From: a virus
DNA: 57,103 bases
Strand: one strand, 5' to 3'
IMG/VR virus record: IMGVR_UViG_3300042430_000603
Location: 1-57,103 of that record
A program made the translations under genes and the position numbers. This document shows, one piece after another, positions 1 through 9,425 of this stretch. Every line of letters begins with the position of its first letter. Within the stretch, counting starts at the first letter, position 1. The notes below the pieces were generated by a model that ran no database searches, had not been told where the DNA came from, and saw only the letters and a list, made by a program, of their open reading frames with translations.

Positions 1-354
1 GGATTAGGCTTCTATCAATACCTAGTAAATAAAGGTTCAATCGAGATCCAACCACTAGAAACTATTCGTGGTCGATCTTATGAAAACTCACTTGTCATTG
101 TAGACGAGTGTCAGAATTTAACATTTGAAGAGTTAAAGGCAATTACAACACGCCTTGGGGAGAACTCTAAAATGGTCCTCTGTGGCGATCCTGCCCAGAG
201 TGATATTAATAGTGGTAAGGACATACTTAAATTTGTCCACCTATGTAAAAAACATAACATTGACATTCCTATCATCGAGTTTGGTGTAGACGATATTGTT
301 CGTTCAGACATCGTTGCTAGAATTGTTAGGATGCTTATGGAGGAGAATCTTTAA
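1..354 (+). CDS. phoH: PhoH-like ATPase, C-terminal part (start outside window)
   Basis: The reading frame is open from the first base and ends at TAA 352-354, giving the last 117 residues. The Walker B-type motif VIVDECQN, then LTRLG-like ITTRLGENSKMVLCGD and a C-terminal DIVRSDIVARIVRML, match the PhoH family of P-loop ATPases. PhoH-like genes are common in marine phages, but their role in infection is not settled. The Walker A motif lies upstream of the window. The portal ATG follows the stop directly, so the two genes are probably co-transcribed. A terminase large subunit would also carry a Walker B motif, but the residues around this one are PhoH-like. Confidence 0.85.
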   Translation, partial: GLGFYQYLVNKGSIEIQPLETIRGRSYENSLVIVDECQNLTFEELKAITTRLGENSKMVLCGDPAQSDINSGKDILKFVHLCKKHNIDIPIIEFGVDDIVRSDIVARIVRMLMEENL

Positions 355-1995
355 ATGGCAAACCTAACAACGACCCCATCAAAGGCTAAGACAAAAAGCC
401 TTGGGGACCCTAATGCTGCATACGAGTCTATGCGGCCACTCTGGGAAAGAGCTAGAGCTGTTCTAAATGGGCAGACGCATGCAAGAGCATACGATGATAC
501 AATTGACCCAGTAAATTTTAGTAACTTACTATTACCATTTTCTCCTACAATGAGTTCTCAACAGTACAATTTTTATCGTGCTGAAGGTGAGTTACCAGGA
601 CTAACAGCACAGTATGCTAAAGTACTTGTAGGTGGATTACTACGTAAACAAGCATCAATTGAATTACCAGACAACTTATTTCCTGAAGGAACTGAAGATT
701 GGATTCGTAATTCTTTTGGCTCTGATGGGACTTCACTACATGGATTCTTAGATGCTGCTATCTGGGAAGAACTACAGTCATCTAGAGCTTGGTGTTTAGT
801 AGACTATCCTACAGTTGCTAATCCAGACGCATTAACAATGGAAGAAGCTAAGGCTCTTTCACCTTATGTTATGCTCATCCAAGCAGAGAATATTATTAAC
901 TGGCGTAGAGGTCAAGACCGTAATACTAATAAACAAGTATTAACTAGCTTACTCTTCCGTTACTATATGGAAGACTATTCTAAAAATCAATTCCATCCAG
1001 ACTATGTAGATACAGTTACTCATTACTACCTAGATGAATCAGGATTGCTTGTTGTAGATACCTACACAAGAGATACTAACGAGTCTGTTAACGTTATCAA
1101 CGGTAATGTTACGTCTAAGTATCAAGTAGATAATGCTAATGCAGCATGGAACAAGACACGTACAGAAATACCTTTAATGAATAATGAGAGAATGAATTTC
1201 ATTCCAGCTTATCCATTAAATGGTCAGATTGATCCTGTAGAACCTATTCTACAATCTTTAATTGATCGTGAGATTGCTCTATACAATAAAATTAGCCGTC
1301 GTAACCATTTACTCTATGGTGCTGCAACATACACTCCAGTAGTTATGTCAGATATGACTGATGAAGAGTTTGAGAATATTGTTGATGCTGGTTTAGGTTC
1401 ATGGATTAAACTTCGTGCAGGAGATGATATCAAAGCACTAGATACACCTACAGGTGCTCTAAAAGATATGGAGGCAAGTATTGCCGCTACTATCGAAGAG
1501 ATGGCTCGTATGGGCATTCGTATGCTCTCCCCCGAAGGTTCTTCAGGTGAGTCAGGTGTAAGTTTAGAAATCCGTAATGCCGCCCAGACTGCTCAGTTAG
1601 GTATGCTTAATACTCGTATCTCAGAAACAATGAGACAGATTATTACAGTAATGCTTAAGTGGAAATATAATATTGAGGTTCTTCCAACAGATATTAAGTT
1701 TACATTAAGTGCTGACTTTAACCCTACACCAGTAGGCGCAGATTGGATGAGGCTAGTTACAGAATGGTATCAACAAGGTATTATTCCACGTTCTACCTTT
1801 ATCTCTATTGCTAAGTTCAATGATGTACTACCTTCAGAATATAATGATGAAGAGGGTGTAGCAGAAATCCAGAGTGATCCTCTTGTAGACACAAAAGCAA
1901 TGAGCATTGACTCATCTATCTCTAATACAGATAATATGCGGCCTGACAATAATAATAATAATAATAATGATGATCGGAATAATAATGGAGCCTAA
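355..1995 (+). CDS. Portal protein (DUF4055-like)
   Basis: This 546-residue protein is the likely dodecameric portal at the capsid vertex, through which DNA is packaged and ejected. Its N-terminal third (YNFYRAEGELPGLTAQYAKVLVGGLLRK) and the later segment LEIRNAAQTAQLG resemble DUF4055-type portals, and the size is usual for the family. Position supports it: portal, MuF protein, scaffold and capsid follow in the normal order. The start has a strong GGAGGAGA ribosome-binding site. The C-terminus is odd: an AAT repeat encodes a run of eight Asn near residues 530-537, followed by a short Asn/Gly tail. It overlaps the next small gene by 11 bases. Confidence 0.82.
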   Translation: MANLTTTPSKAKTKSLGDPNAAYESMRPLWERARAVLNGQTHARAYDDTIDPVNFSNLLLPFSPTMSSQQYNFYRAEGELPGLTAQYAKVLVGGLLRKQASIELPDNLFPEGTEDWIRNSFGSDGTSLHGFLDAAIWEELQSSRAWCLVDYPTVANPDALTMEEAKALSPYVMLIQAENIINWRRGQDRNTNKQVLTSLLFRYYMEDYSKNQFHPDYVDTVTHYYLDESGLLVVDTYTRDTNESVNVINGNVTSKYQVDNANAAWNKTRTEIPLMNNERMNFIPAYPLNGQIDPVEPILQSLIDREIALYNKISRRNHLLYGAATYTPVVMSDMTDEEFENIVDAGLGSWIKLRAGDDIKALDTPTGALKDMEASIAATIEEMARMGIRMLSPEGSSGESGVSLEIRNAAQTAQLGMLNTRISETMRQIITVMLKWKYNIEVLPTDIKFTLSADFNPTPVGADWMRLVTEWYQQGIIPRSTFISIAKFNDVLPSEYNDEEGVAEIQSDPLVDTKAMSIDSSISNTDNMRPDNNNNNNNDDRNNNGA

Positions 1996-2200
1996 AATAA
2001 TTAAACGTGTAGCACCACAACAGGATAATACTGATCTAATAGATAAGTGTACTGAAATACTAGCTAAAACAGAGTGGATAGCATCGAGTGATTTAAGTGG
2101 AGTTACTAGAAACCAGTGGGCAGAGTATAGGTCTGCTATTACTGAGCTTATGAACAATCCTCCTGAAGGTGAAGTAGTATTTCCTAATAAACCTGAATAA
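1985..2200 (+). CDS. Small protein with tail-assembly-chaperone-like C-terminus
   Basis: This 71-residue protein begins at the ATG overlapping the portal stop. The frame is open further upstream, but that part is only a translation of the AAT repeat as an Ile run, so the ATG at 1985 is preferred. The segment TEWIASSDLSGVTRNQWAEYRSAITEL followed by Pro-rich VVFPNKPE has the W..YR..(L/I)..L...FP..P layout of the Phage_tail_APC family (tail fibre assembly chaperones). The same layout recurs at the end of the protein at 41127-41573. A tail chaperone between portal and MuF genes is unexpected, so the function is tentative. Confidence 0.55.
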   Translation: MEPKIIKRVAPQQDNTDLIDKCTEILAKTEWIASSDLSGVTRNQWAEYRSAITELMNNPPEGEVVFPNKPE

Positions 2201-2266
2201 ATATAAACAATAGTTACTATCAAGGACATCCACGATGTAGTTGTTATGTGACATTAAGGAGTTTAA

Positions 2267-5200
2267 ATGCCAACACCAATTAATACAGATCTCTATGATC
2301 GTATTATTCAGCACTTAGCTGATACAAGGTTATATGAGGCAGAGACATCTACAAATGTTTCAAGAGGTATCCGTAGACATCAAAAGAGACTTAGAGACTT
2401 ATTAAAAAATAATATCAAATCTGATGTTAAACCAGAAGTTACAAGAGCCACTAAAGAACTTCACATGATTGTGAATAATTCTGTTACTGATTATGCGGAT
2501 GCTGCTGTTAATTTTCATTCTAATAACTTAGATAAAAGTGCAGGTAAATTTTTTAGAGTTCAAAGACCTAGGGCTAGTGATGCTATTCCTAAACTAATTG
2601 GGCCTAATGTTACTGCATCTAAAACTTTAAGAGAACATTTTGATTCTATTGGTACTGCTGAACTAGCAAGGATAGATGGTAAAATCAAGGGTGGTTTAGC
2701 AGATGGTAAACCTATTAAAGAGATTATTAATGAAGTTATTAAAACTACTACACTAAGCGAAGTACAAGCTAAATCTCTTGTTAGAACTGCTATTACTAAC
2801 ACTCAATCTACTGCAATGAATCTTGTAATGAGTCGTAATGAAGAATTATTGATTGGTTATCGGTTTACTGCTGTACTAGATAATAGAACATCAGCAATTT
2901 GTGCTCACCATGATGGCGAAGTATATAAAATAAATGACATAAGATTTCGTCCACCATTACATTGGAATTGTCGTAGTTCAATGATCCCTATCTTAAAAAG
3001 TAAAGATCAATTACTAAGGTCTCTTGATGAAACTGCTGATACTAGACTTAAAGCTAATAAGCTAAAAGAAACTAATCCAGTTGAACTTAATGGTGCTCCT
3101 CCTCCTGTTGAAACATACAGTATTTGGCTTAAACGTCAACCTATGAATGTTCAAGTTAAACATTTAGGTAGCGAGGAAAAAGCAGGACTACTACAAAAAG
3201 GTGCATTAGATGTTAAGGCATTTACTACAACTAAAGGTAATCAACTAAGCATTGCTGCTTTAAGAAAATTAGATAATGCTCGTACACTATGGTTTCCAAC
3301 AAGGCAAACAGCTGTTAGCAAAGCAGAAGAAAATATATTTGAGCTTAATATATCTAGACCTAATGAATTGTTAAAGAATACAGAAGCACAGAGACAACTC
3401 AGAGAGATGTATATTGCTGATTCAGATAATCTAGCACAAGCTATATCCTTAACTGATTATAGAGGTACTACATTAGCAGGTAAGCGATCTGTCAGGATTC
3501 GGTCTAACAACGAGTTTGATGAACGTAATAATAGCTTTGATCCATTTACTGGTGAACAAAGTTCTACCTTGCTATATGATCCTGATTTTCTTACTTTACA
3601 AGAAAGACTTGACTTCGTTAGAAATTCTAAAGTTTTATCTCAAGATCAAAAAGTATGGATTAGGGATTTTGTAGAAACACTTGATGACTCTGTTTCTGTT
3701 AATCAGCAAACTGCTGTTACTGAGAATCTACGTGTTGTATTTGAACGATACAATAATGATAAACAACCTTGGGTTAATTTCATGAACGTTGTTCGTGGAG
3801 AGATGCAATACTCTGTAGTAAATACAAGTCGTATTTTAGATAGACGCTCTCGTGCTAGATCCTCTCAGTTTGATTCTTATGGAGTTGCAGGAGAACCAGC
3901 TAAAGTACAGATATTTGGAAAGTACTATACCTTTGATGACATCATAAACAACACATTAGATAATCAACGGTATAAGGATGCTTGGGCTGAAAGGCATGGT
4001 AGACCCTTAGCTCGTAAATTATTATACACTGGTAGAACACCATTGTATACTTGGTTTAGAGGTCCATTAACAAGAGACTCTAAATCATTTAGTAAGAAAT
4101 TAGAGACCTTTGTTAGAGAAGAAATTCCTGGTGGGGCATTATGGTTAGACCGTAATAAGCCTAAAGAAGGTCTTATAACAAAATATATTAGAGAAAAGAA
4201 AGAAGCTTGGAGAAGAATATTAGATCTCGAATTCTTGTATCGTGGTAATAAACAAAGTTATCTACAACAATATATTGAAGATAAAACAAACGATAAATTT
4301 ATTGTTGATTCTTTATCACGAGTTATGTCAGTTGTTGCTGATGGTAAATCTACTGACTATGATACACTTGCTATCAATATTGGTAAAGAATTAAGAGCTA
4401 ACTGGAAATTACCTAACTTCCCATTTTTTAAACCTACGCTAAAAGATTATCATGAAGACGGTTCTGAAATACTTACTGCATTAAAAGACTCTGGGTATAT
4501 CCGAGTTGTTAAACGTGGAAAGACTAGGCGCTCAGTAGTAGACTTAGAGACAGGTCGTGCCAGTGGTCCTTGGAGAGATACTGTTAGTCGTGAGGTGCAA
4601 ATCTTAGATAAAGATATGCTAGATTTACAAAGAATTAATCGAGCATTAATTGTAAGCCAACGAATTGGTATTATTAATGATAGAGATAAGATTTATGTTA
4701 GGCCAGGTGAGAAAACTTATTTTGATGCGAGAGGTAAAAATACAGGTATTACTGTTATTACCCGTAGAGCTAATGCTAACTATGATAAGTTATTAATTGA
4801 TAAAGATTTTGCTGATATGCTTAATCATACTATGTCATTTAAATATGAAGTTGATAATGAGTATGCTGGATTTATGGAAGATGTTGTACGCTTTAGAGAT
4901 CCTCGTGGTAACGTAAAGAAGTATGATGACTTAAATGATTTTAGAAAACTTATTTTAACTCGTGGTGATCAAGGCTATAGCTTTATGCAAACTGTAAAGT
5001 TTCATAGAGATACTGGAAAACCATTTAGCGTAGTTGCTAATATTGATGGTCGTGGACGTGTTTATTATCAAGGGTTTCTTACTCCTACTGGAGGTGAAGT
5101 TGTTCGTCCATTCTTAAACACTGCTAAGGCAGAAGCTGTTACACCTGAAATTGTTCAGGAGCTAATGATTCAAACTGGTTCTATGATAGGTCCAGCTACA

Positions 5201-6688
5201 GAGGCATTAACACAAGCAGGTAGAATGGAAATCTTTATGAGAAATCAAAAAGATATTTTAAGTCTTGGTAGGCTTATGAGAGAAACAACTCAACGTGATA
5301 GACGTATTCGAGAGTTCTTAGATCACCCTATTATTCGTTCTCAGGAAGCTGAAGAAATCCCAAAGATATCTAGGCTGGCTATTGAATATGCTAGAATATA
5401 TGATCATGTAAATGGTGACTTTACTGATTTAAAAAAGCTATCAACTTATAAAACAAAATTAATGATTGAGAATGATGCCTCATCCTCTGGTGCTCAAATC
5501 ATCGGATTGAGTACAGGCGATAGAGATATTTCAATTAACTCAAATGTGTTACCTACACTTCAAAAGAATCGTTTGTATGACTTAGTAGCAATGGATACAG
5601 TGTCTGATCCAGAGTTTCAAAAGATACAAGGATTAAGAGATGCTAATGTTCAATGGACTGATCTCCAAAAAGCCGCTAAGGCTCAGAACATGGTTTCTTT
5701 CTATGGCGCTGGTAAGGCAACACAGGCGGCTAATATTGAGGCTAAATTTGCTTCAGTATTAGAAACAAAAGGATATACTGTTGTTACCCGTGAAGAACTT
5801 CGTGGTGTAACTAATATTATAGATGCAAAGATCAAAGAAGCAGATAGGCTAGGTGCTGATAATGTTGTATTTGGTCTTAAACAATTAAAACGTGAGTTGA
5901 ATGAGGTTGTTGAAGGTGAAACCCCTGTGGGGCAGGAACTTTTATCACATGCTCGTGATTCTCACCCAGACGTAGAAGCGTTTGTCGATAAGTTAATGAA
6001 TGCTCGTAAAGGACTAATTGGTCCTCAAGACTTCAAATCTGTCTCTGAGATCATGTCTCGGAGATTAGCTGAGAGAGCACCAGTAACTCAAAAATTCGTA
6101 CAATTCTGGAAAGAGGCTGCTAAAGCTTACGTTGATGAAACTCAGAAGGTCGATGTACCTTGGGTAACATTTGATGGTAAGACTTTATACCAGAGATACA
6201 GACCTAAAATCCAAACTAGCATTGAGTTCTATGACAAAGAGGCTAATAGGATGGTCCGTAATATTTACGAAGATCGAGCAGAAGATGCTTCACTTCTAGG
6301 AAAATCAAGTTTAATGAGAGCAGGTATTGGTATGGGTGTTAATGGCAACCATATGAATGATGCCGCTATTGTAAGAAGATATCATTTATGGGGTCGTAAA
6401 AACGGTGTTGAAACCGCTACGATTCATGATGCTTTCTTCACAAACATCGGACAAGCAGCTAAGTCAAAGGTAGCTCTTAGAGAAATCTATGCAGATGCCT
6501 TAGAAGGTGATACAATAGAGAAAACTTTACTTGCTCTTAGAGAAGAAGGGTTGTCAAGAGCAACCTATAACTCTTTAAGACAAAAGGCTATTCAGGATGG
6601 CTTAATAAATCCTCGAAACAAGATTACGAGAAAAGATATACTGGCTCCTATACCTAAAGGTATGGATTGGTATGGTATTGGACCGTAA
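2267..6688 (+). CDS. MuF head protein fused to a single-subunit RNA polymerase (putative virion RNAP)
   Basis: This is a 1,473-residue protein with two recognisable parts. Residues about 155-245 form a Mu gpF-like (MuF) head-morphogenesis domain, with C212, H214 and H215 in CAHHDGEVY and H232-WNCRS. The C-terminal half, from about residue 900, carries the ordered motifs of T7/N4-class RNA polymerases: DGRGRVYY (927-934); motif A NDASSSGAQ with D1070; motif B with K1138, seven residues, then Y1146-G; FDGKTLYQRY; and motif C H1387-D1388. MuF proteins are minor capsid components inside the head. I infer a packaged polymerase ejected with the DNA. Residues about 270-700 are unrecognised. Motif B has Gln where T7 and N4 have Arg, and motif C is HDAFF rather than HDSFG. 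The start has a strong AAGGAG site. Confidence 0.85.
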   Translation: MPTPINTDLYDRIIQHLADTRLYEAETSTNVSRGIRRHQKRLRDLLKNNIKSDVKPEVTRATKELHMIVNNSVTDYADAAVNFHSNNLDKSAGKFFRVQRPRASDAIPKLIGPNVTASKTLREHFDSIGTAELARIDGKIKGGLADGKPIKEIINEVIKTTTLSEVQAKSLVRTAITNTQSTAMNLVMSRNEELLIGYRFTAVLDNRTSAICAHHDGEVYKINDIRFRPPLHWNCRSSMIPILKSKDQLLRSLDETADTRLKANKLKETNPVELNGAPPPVETYSIWLKRQPMNVQVKHLGSEEKAGLLQKGALDVKAFTTTKGNQLSIAALRKLDNARTLWFPTRQTAVSKAEENIFELNISRPNELLKNTEAQRQLREMYIADSDNLAQAISLTDYRGTTLAGKRSVRIRSNNEFDERNNSFDPFTGEQSSTLLYDPDFLTLQERLDFVRNSKVLSQDQKVWIRDFVETLDDSVSVNQQTAVTENLRVVFERYNNDKQPWVNFMNVVRGEMQYSVVNTSRILDRRSRARSSQFDSYGVAGEPAKVQIFGKYYTFDDIINNTLDNQRYKDAWAERHGRPLARKLLYTGRTPLYTWFRGPLTRDSKSFSKKLETFVREEIPGGALWLDRNKPKEGLITKYIREKKEAWRRILDLEFLYRGNKQSYLQQYIEDKTNDKFIVDSLSRVMSVVADGKSTDYDTLAINIGKELRANWKLPNFPFFKPTLKDYHEDGSEILTALKDSGYIRVVKRGKTRRSVVDLETGRASGPWRDTVSREVQILDKDMLDLQRINRALIVSQRIGIINDRDKIYVRPGEKTYFDARGKNTGITVITRRANANYDKLLIDKDFADMLNHTMSFKYEVDNEYAGFMEDVVRFRDPRGNVKKYDDLNDFRKLILTRGDQGYSFMQTVKFHRDTGKPFSVVANIDGRGRVYYQGFLTPTGGEVVRPFLNTAKAEAVTPEIVQELMIQTGSMIGPATEALTQAGRMEIFMRNQKDILSLGRLMRETTQRDRRIREFLDHPIIRSQEAEEIPKISRLAIEYARIYDHVNGDFTDLKKLSTYKTKLMIENDASSSGAQIIGLSTGDRDISINSNVLPTLQKNRLYDLVAMDTVSDPEFQKIQGLRDANVQWTDLQKAAKAQNMVSFYGAGKATQAANIEAKFASVLETKGYTVVTREELRGVTNIIDAKIKEADRLGADNVVFGLKQLKRELNEVVEGETPVGQELLSHARDSHPDVEAFVDKLMNARKGLIGPQDFKSVSEIMSRRLAERAPVTQKFVQFWKEAAKAYVDETQKVDVPWVTFDGKTLYQRYRPKIQTSIEFYDKEANRMVRNIYEDRAEDASLLGKSSLMRAGIGMGVNGNHMNDAAIVRRYHLWGRKNGVETATIHDAFFTNIGQAAKSKVALREIYADALEGDTIEKTLLALREEGLSRATYNSLRQKAIQDGLINPRNKITRKDILAPIPKGMDWYGIGP

Positions 6689-6754
6689 GAGTTTATGTTT
6701 GTAACTAAACCCTAAAAAATTAAAATTAAATGGCTGTGCCAAAGGAAAATAAAG

Positions 6755-7450
6755 ATGAAAGTAGATAAGTTCGGAAACAAAGAGTTCCTCGATGATAGCA
6801 ACACACCTAACCCAGAGTTTAAAATCGATGAGGTTGATACTGGTGGTGGAGGTGCTAACAATAAAGATACAGAAGACTTAATCAATCGAATGGTTGAAGA
6901 GCGTCTTTCTAAAATCAAACTAAGTTTAGATAAAGCTTACCAAGAACGTGACAATGCTGTTAAAGAGCGTGTTCGTCTTGAAGATGATGCTAAACAACGT
7001 AAGATGAAAGCTTTAGAGGATGAAGGTAAGCATAAAGAAGTTGCTGAGATGAAGCTCGCAGAACTCACTGAAAAGCTTGCGTTAGCCGAAGGTAAAGTAA
7101 CTGAACTCACCCGAGATGGTGCAGTTCGTAATGCATTAACTGGTCTTGATTTCCGTAATGACCGATCTGGCCAAATGGCTTATCGGGATATTATCGATCA
7201 ACTCATCCAAGATCCAGAGACTGGTGCATGGATTCACAAATCTGGTGTATCAATCAAGGATTTTGTAGGACAATATGTAAAGAATGAAGATAATTCTTTC
7301 CTATTTAAACCTAAATCTAATTCAGGGGGTGGTAGTAGCAATATGAACGGTACTCCCAAACTCGATCCCAATAAGAAGATATCTGAAATGACTACTGAGG
7401 AAGTGTTAGCACTTGCCGCAGGTGGAAAATTAGGTAGCTTCACCCTTTAA
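6755..7450 (+). CDS. Capsid assembly scaffolding protein
   Basis: A 231-residue, highly charged protein directly before the major capsid gene, where scaffolds normally sit. Residues about 40-125 are Lys/Glu-rich with heptad character (ERLSKIKLSLDKAYQERD and following), predicting a long coiled coil. Acidic and Gly-rich linkers flank it (DTGGGGANN near the start, SGGGSS near the end). The C-terminal tail ISEMTTEEVLALAAGGKLG is a helix that could bind the capsid subunit. The assignment rests on composition and position rather than a diagnostic motif. The start is supported by AAAGGAAAA about 10 bases upstream. Confidence 0.75.
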   Translation: MKVDKFGNKEFLDDSNTPNPEFKIDEVDTGGGGANNKDTEDLINRMVEERLSKIKLSLDKAYQERDNAVKERVRLEDDAKQRKMKALEDEGKHKEVAEMKLAELTEKLALAEGKVTELTRDGAVRNALTGLDFRNDRSGQMAYRDIIDQLIQDPETGAWIHKSGVSIKDFVGQYVKNEDNSFLFKPKSNSGGGSSNMNGTPKLDPNKKISEMTTEEVLALAAGGKLGSFTL

Positions 7451-7470
7451 AATCACAGGAGATTTTTTAA

Positions 7471-8565
7471 ATGATTAATCATACAATGTTCCAAAACGTA
7501 GCTATTGCTATTTCTGCATATGCTGATGAAATGTACTCAAATGCCAAAAAGCTTAACAGCACTGGCATCGTTGGTACTGATGCCCGTATTGACCCAACAG
7601 GCGAAAGCTTTATTGGTCAAATGCGCTGGTACAAACCCCTAGCTGCCAACATTAACGTTGCTAGCTTATCCTCTGCCAATGCTGGTACTTACACTGATGT
7701 TTCTACAGAAATCGCTGACTACATCAAAACAGTACGTACATTTGGTTCTGAGCAAATCAACCTACAACAAATCGTTTCTCAACAAGACGGTCTTTCTAAA
7801 ATTGCTCGTGACTTCTCTGAAGTTCGTAGCCAAGACGAGTCTGACGCTATTGTTGCTACCCTCAAAGGCGTAGCCGCTTACGAAGTTTCTCGTGGTGCTG
7901 GTTTAGTCGGTTATGACACAGATGGCGATGGTGCTACTACTGGTAACTTCGTTGATATCAATGCTGCTGGTGTATTCGGTGCTGCCGCTGCTACCTCTGC
8001 TTCTGATCAGCGTAAGCTATTTGATGCTACAGCTATCGGTGCTGCTCGTGGTCAACGTCTATTCCAAGCTCTTGGCATGGCATTCAAAGACTATGAGCCA
8101 GACTTCATGTACATGGTTACTTCACCTGAAGTACTAGCTGAACTACGTGCTGCTAACTTAGTAGACGTAACTACAGTTACTGATGGTAACCTAACATTCC
8201 AAACAGTGTTCGGTGGTAAGTTCCGTCTATTACTCAGCCGTGTTGCTCAAGGTGACTTGTCTGCTTCTGCTAACGTAAATGATCGTTCTACAAAGACTAC
8301 ATTCATTTGCAAGCCAGGTGCTATCAGCTTTACAAACATTGCTGTTCCTACACCTGTTGAAGTTGATCGTAGTGCAGCTGCCTATACTGGCGGTGGTTCT
8401 ACTGCTATCTGGTATCGTTATGGCTTCGTAGTTCATCCAATGGGCTATGACTGGGCTGGCGCTACTAACGCTTTCGCTACTAACTCTGCTTATGGTACTG
8501 CTGGTTCATGGGCACGTAAAATGAATGCATTGAACTTAGGTATTCTACCTATTCTCCACGCTTAA
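7471..8565 (+). CDS. Major capsid protein
   Basis: The 364-residue product is the likely HK97-fold shell protein. It follows the scaffold and precedes the head-tail connectors. Features include an N-terminal helical region, the segment ARDFSEVRSQDESDAIVATL, and a Gly/Ala-rich, beta-rich C-terminal half ending LGILPILHA. Codons are noticeably more GC-rich and regular (GCT, GGT, CGT, AAC) than in the neighbouring genes, as expected for a highly expressed structural gene. There is no separate N-terminal protease domain. The ribosome-binding site CAGGAG lies 10 bases upstream. Confidence 0.88.
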   Translation: MINHTMFQNVAIAISAYADEMYSNAKKLNSTGIVGTDARIDPTGESFIGQMRWYKPLAANINVASLSSANAGTYTDVSTEIADYIKTVRTFGSEQINLQQIVSQQDGLSKIARDFSEVRSQDESDAIVATLKGVAAYEVSRGAGLVGYDTDGDGATTGNFVDINAAGVFGAAAATSASDQRKLFDATAIGAARGQRLFQALGMAFKDYEPDFMYMVTSPEVLAELRAANLVDVTTVTDGNLTFQTVFGGKFRLLLSRVAQGDLSASANVNDRSTKTTFICKPGAISFTNIAVPTPVEVDRSAAAYTGGGSTAIWYRYGFVVHPMGYDWAGATNAFATNSAYGTAGSWARKMNALNLGILPILHA

Positions 8566-8582
8566 TCCATTAGGAGGAACTG

Positions 8583-9080
8583 ATGGCACTAGTCCTAGGT
8601 ACAAACACATATGTAACTATGGTCGAAGCTGATGCATATTTCGATACTCGCATTGATGCGGGTGCTTGGATAAATGCTCAGGATGATGATCAGGAGTCAG
8701 CATTAGTGACCGCAACTCTTATACTTGATGAAAATCAATTTATTGGTGTTGCTGTCAGTTCCACACAGAGTCTTGCATGGCCTCGTAAGGGGGCTTATAT
8801 TTTTGATCCTAGATTAGGACAAGAGGTTAACTTTAGTGTAACTGAAATTCCAAAAAGAATGAAACAAGCTGTTTTAGAAATGGCTTATCATTTATTATCT
8901 AACGAAAATTTGTTAGATAACAAAACACAAAACTTTGAAGAAATTTCAATTGGTACTATTACATTGAAAGATAGTAATAATGATACGACTAGGACTCCAG
9001 TAGTTCCTAATCTTGTTAGAAAATACCTAAAACCACTTTTAGTAAACCAAGGTTCTACTCAATGGTGGAGGGCAAATTAA
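8583..9080 (+). CDS. Head-tail adaptor (DnaT-like / gp6-like connector)
   Basis: The 165-residue protein starts GTNTYVTMVEADAYFDTRIDAGAW and contains LAWPRKGAYIFD and PKRMKQAVLEMAYHLL. This layout is typical of phage head-tail connector proteins, often auto-labelled DnaT-like ssDNA-binding. It would form a ring below the portal. Position after the capsid and before the stopper-like and terminator-like genes fits. The ribosome-binding site is TAGGAGGAA. I would not read the DnaT label as a replication role. Confidence 0.75.
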   Translation: MALVLGTNTYVTMVEADAYFDTRIDAGAWINAQDDDQESALVTATLILDENQFIGVAVSSTQSLAWPRKGAYIFDPRLGQEVNFSVTEIPKRMKQAVLEMAYHLLSNENLLDNKTQNFEEISIGTITLKDSNNDTTRTPVVPNLVRKYLKPLLVNQGSTQWWRAN

Positions 9081-9425
9081 ATGTCCCTTAAATCAAAAGT
9101 ACAACAATCCGTGGATACTGCCTTTGAGAAATTAAAGGATCTTTCGGTAACAGCTACTTTTGACAATAAGATCGTCAGTGGATTTAATTTTACCACTGGT
9201 TCGATTGTAAAAACGGATCAGACATATACAGCTCAAGGCTTTCTAGGAACTAGTAAATCTTTTGAGTCTGGTATTCCTGTGACTACAACTTCACTCACAA
9301 TTAAAAGTAATCCTACAATTAACTTCGATAGCTATTCTCGGGTAACCGTTAGTAGTGTAGAATATGGTTGTAATGTTATTTCAAAAGATGATTTCGTTGT
9401 TGTACTCTCATTAGCAGGAGTATGA
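9081..9425 (+). CDS. Head closure (stopper) protein candidate
   Basis: A 114-residue protein starting immediately after the adaptor stop. It is predicted to be rich in beta strands (TTSLTIKSNPTINFDSYSRVTVSSVEYGCNVISKDD), which suits a stopper or head-closure subunit. No diagnostic motif is seen, and the call rests mainly on gene order: adaptor, stopper, terminator, tail tube. It overlaps the next gene by four bases (ATGA), indicating coupled translation. Confidence 0.6.
   Translation: MSLKSKVQQSVDTAFEKLKDLSVTATFDNKIVSGFNFTTGSIVKTDQTYTAQGFLGTSKSFESGIPVTTTSLTIKSNPTINFDSYSRVTVSSVEYGCNVISKDDFVVVLSLAGV

Noticed and set aside
1907-1984. Upstream extension of the small gene at 1985, encoding an Ile run
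   Set aside because: It is the AAT repeat of the portal C-terminus read in another frame. The ATG at 1985 gives a normal protein.
1945-1987. AAT microsatellite as a frameshift device joining the portal to the next gene
   Set aside because: Slippage in a three-base repeat keeps the frame, and a +1 shift has no supporting motif. Repeat-length change is more likely than recoding.
8583-9080. DnaT-like replication protein
   Set aside because: The similarity label is common for this family, but gene order places it as a head-tail connector.
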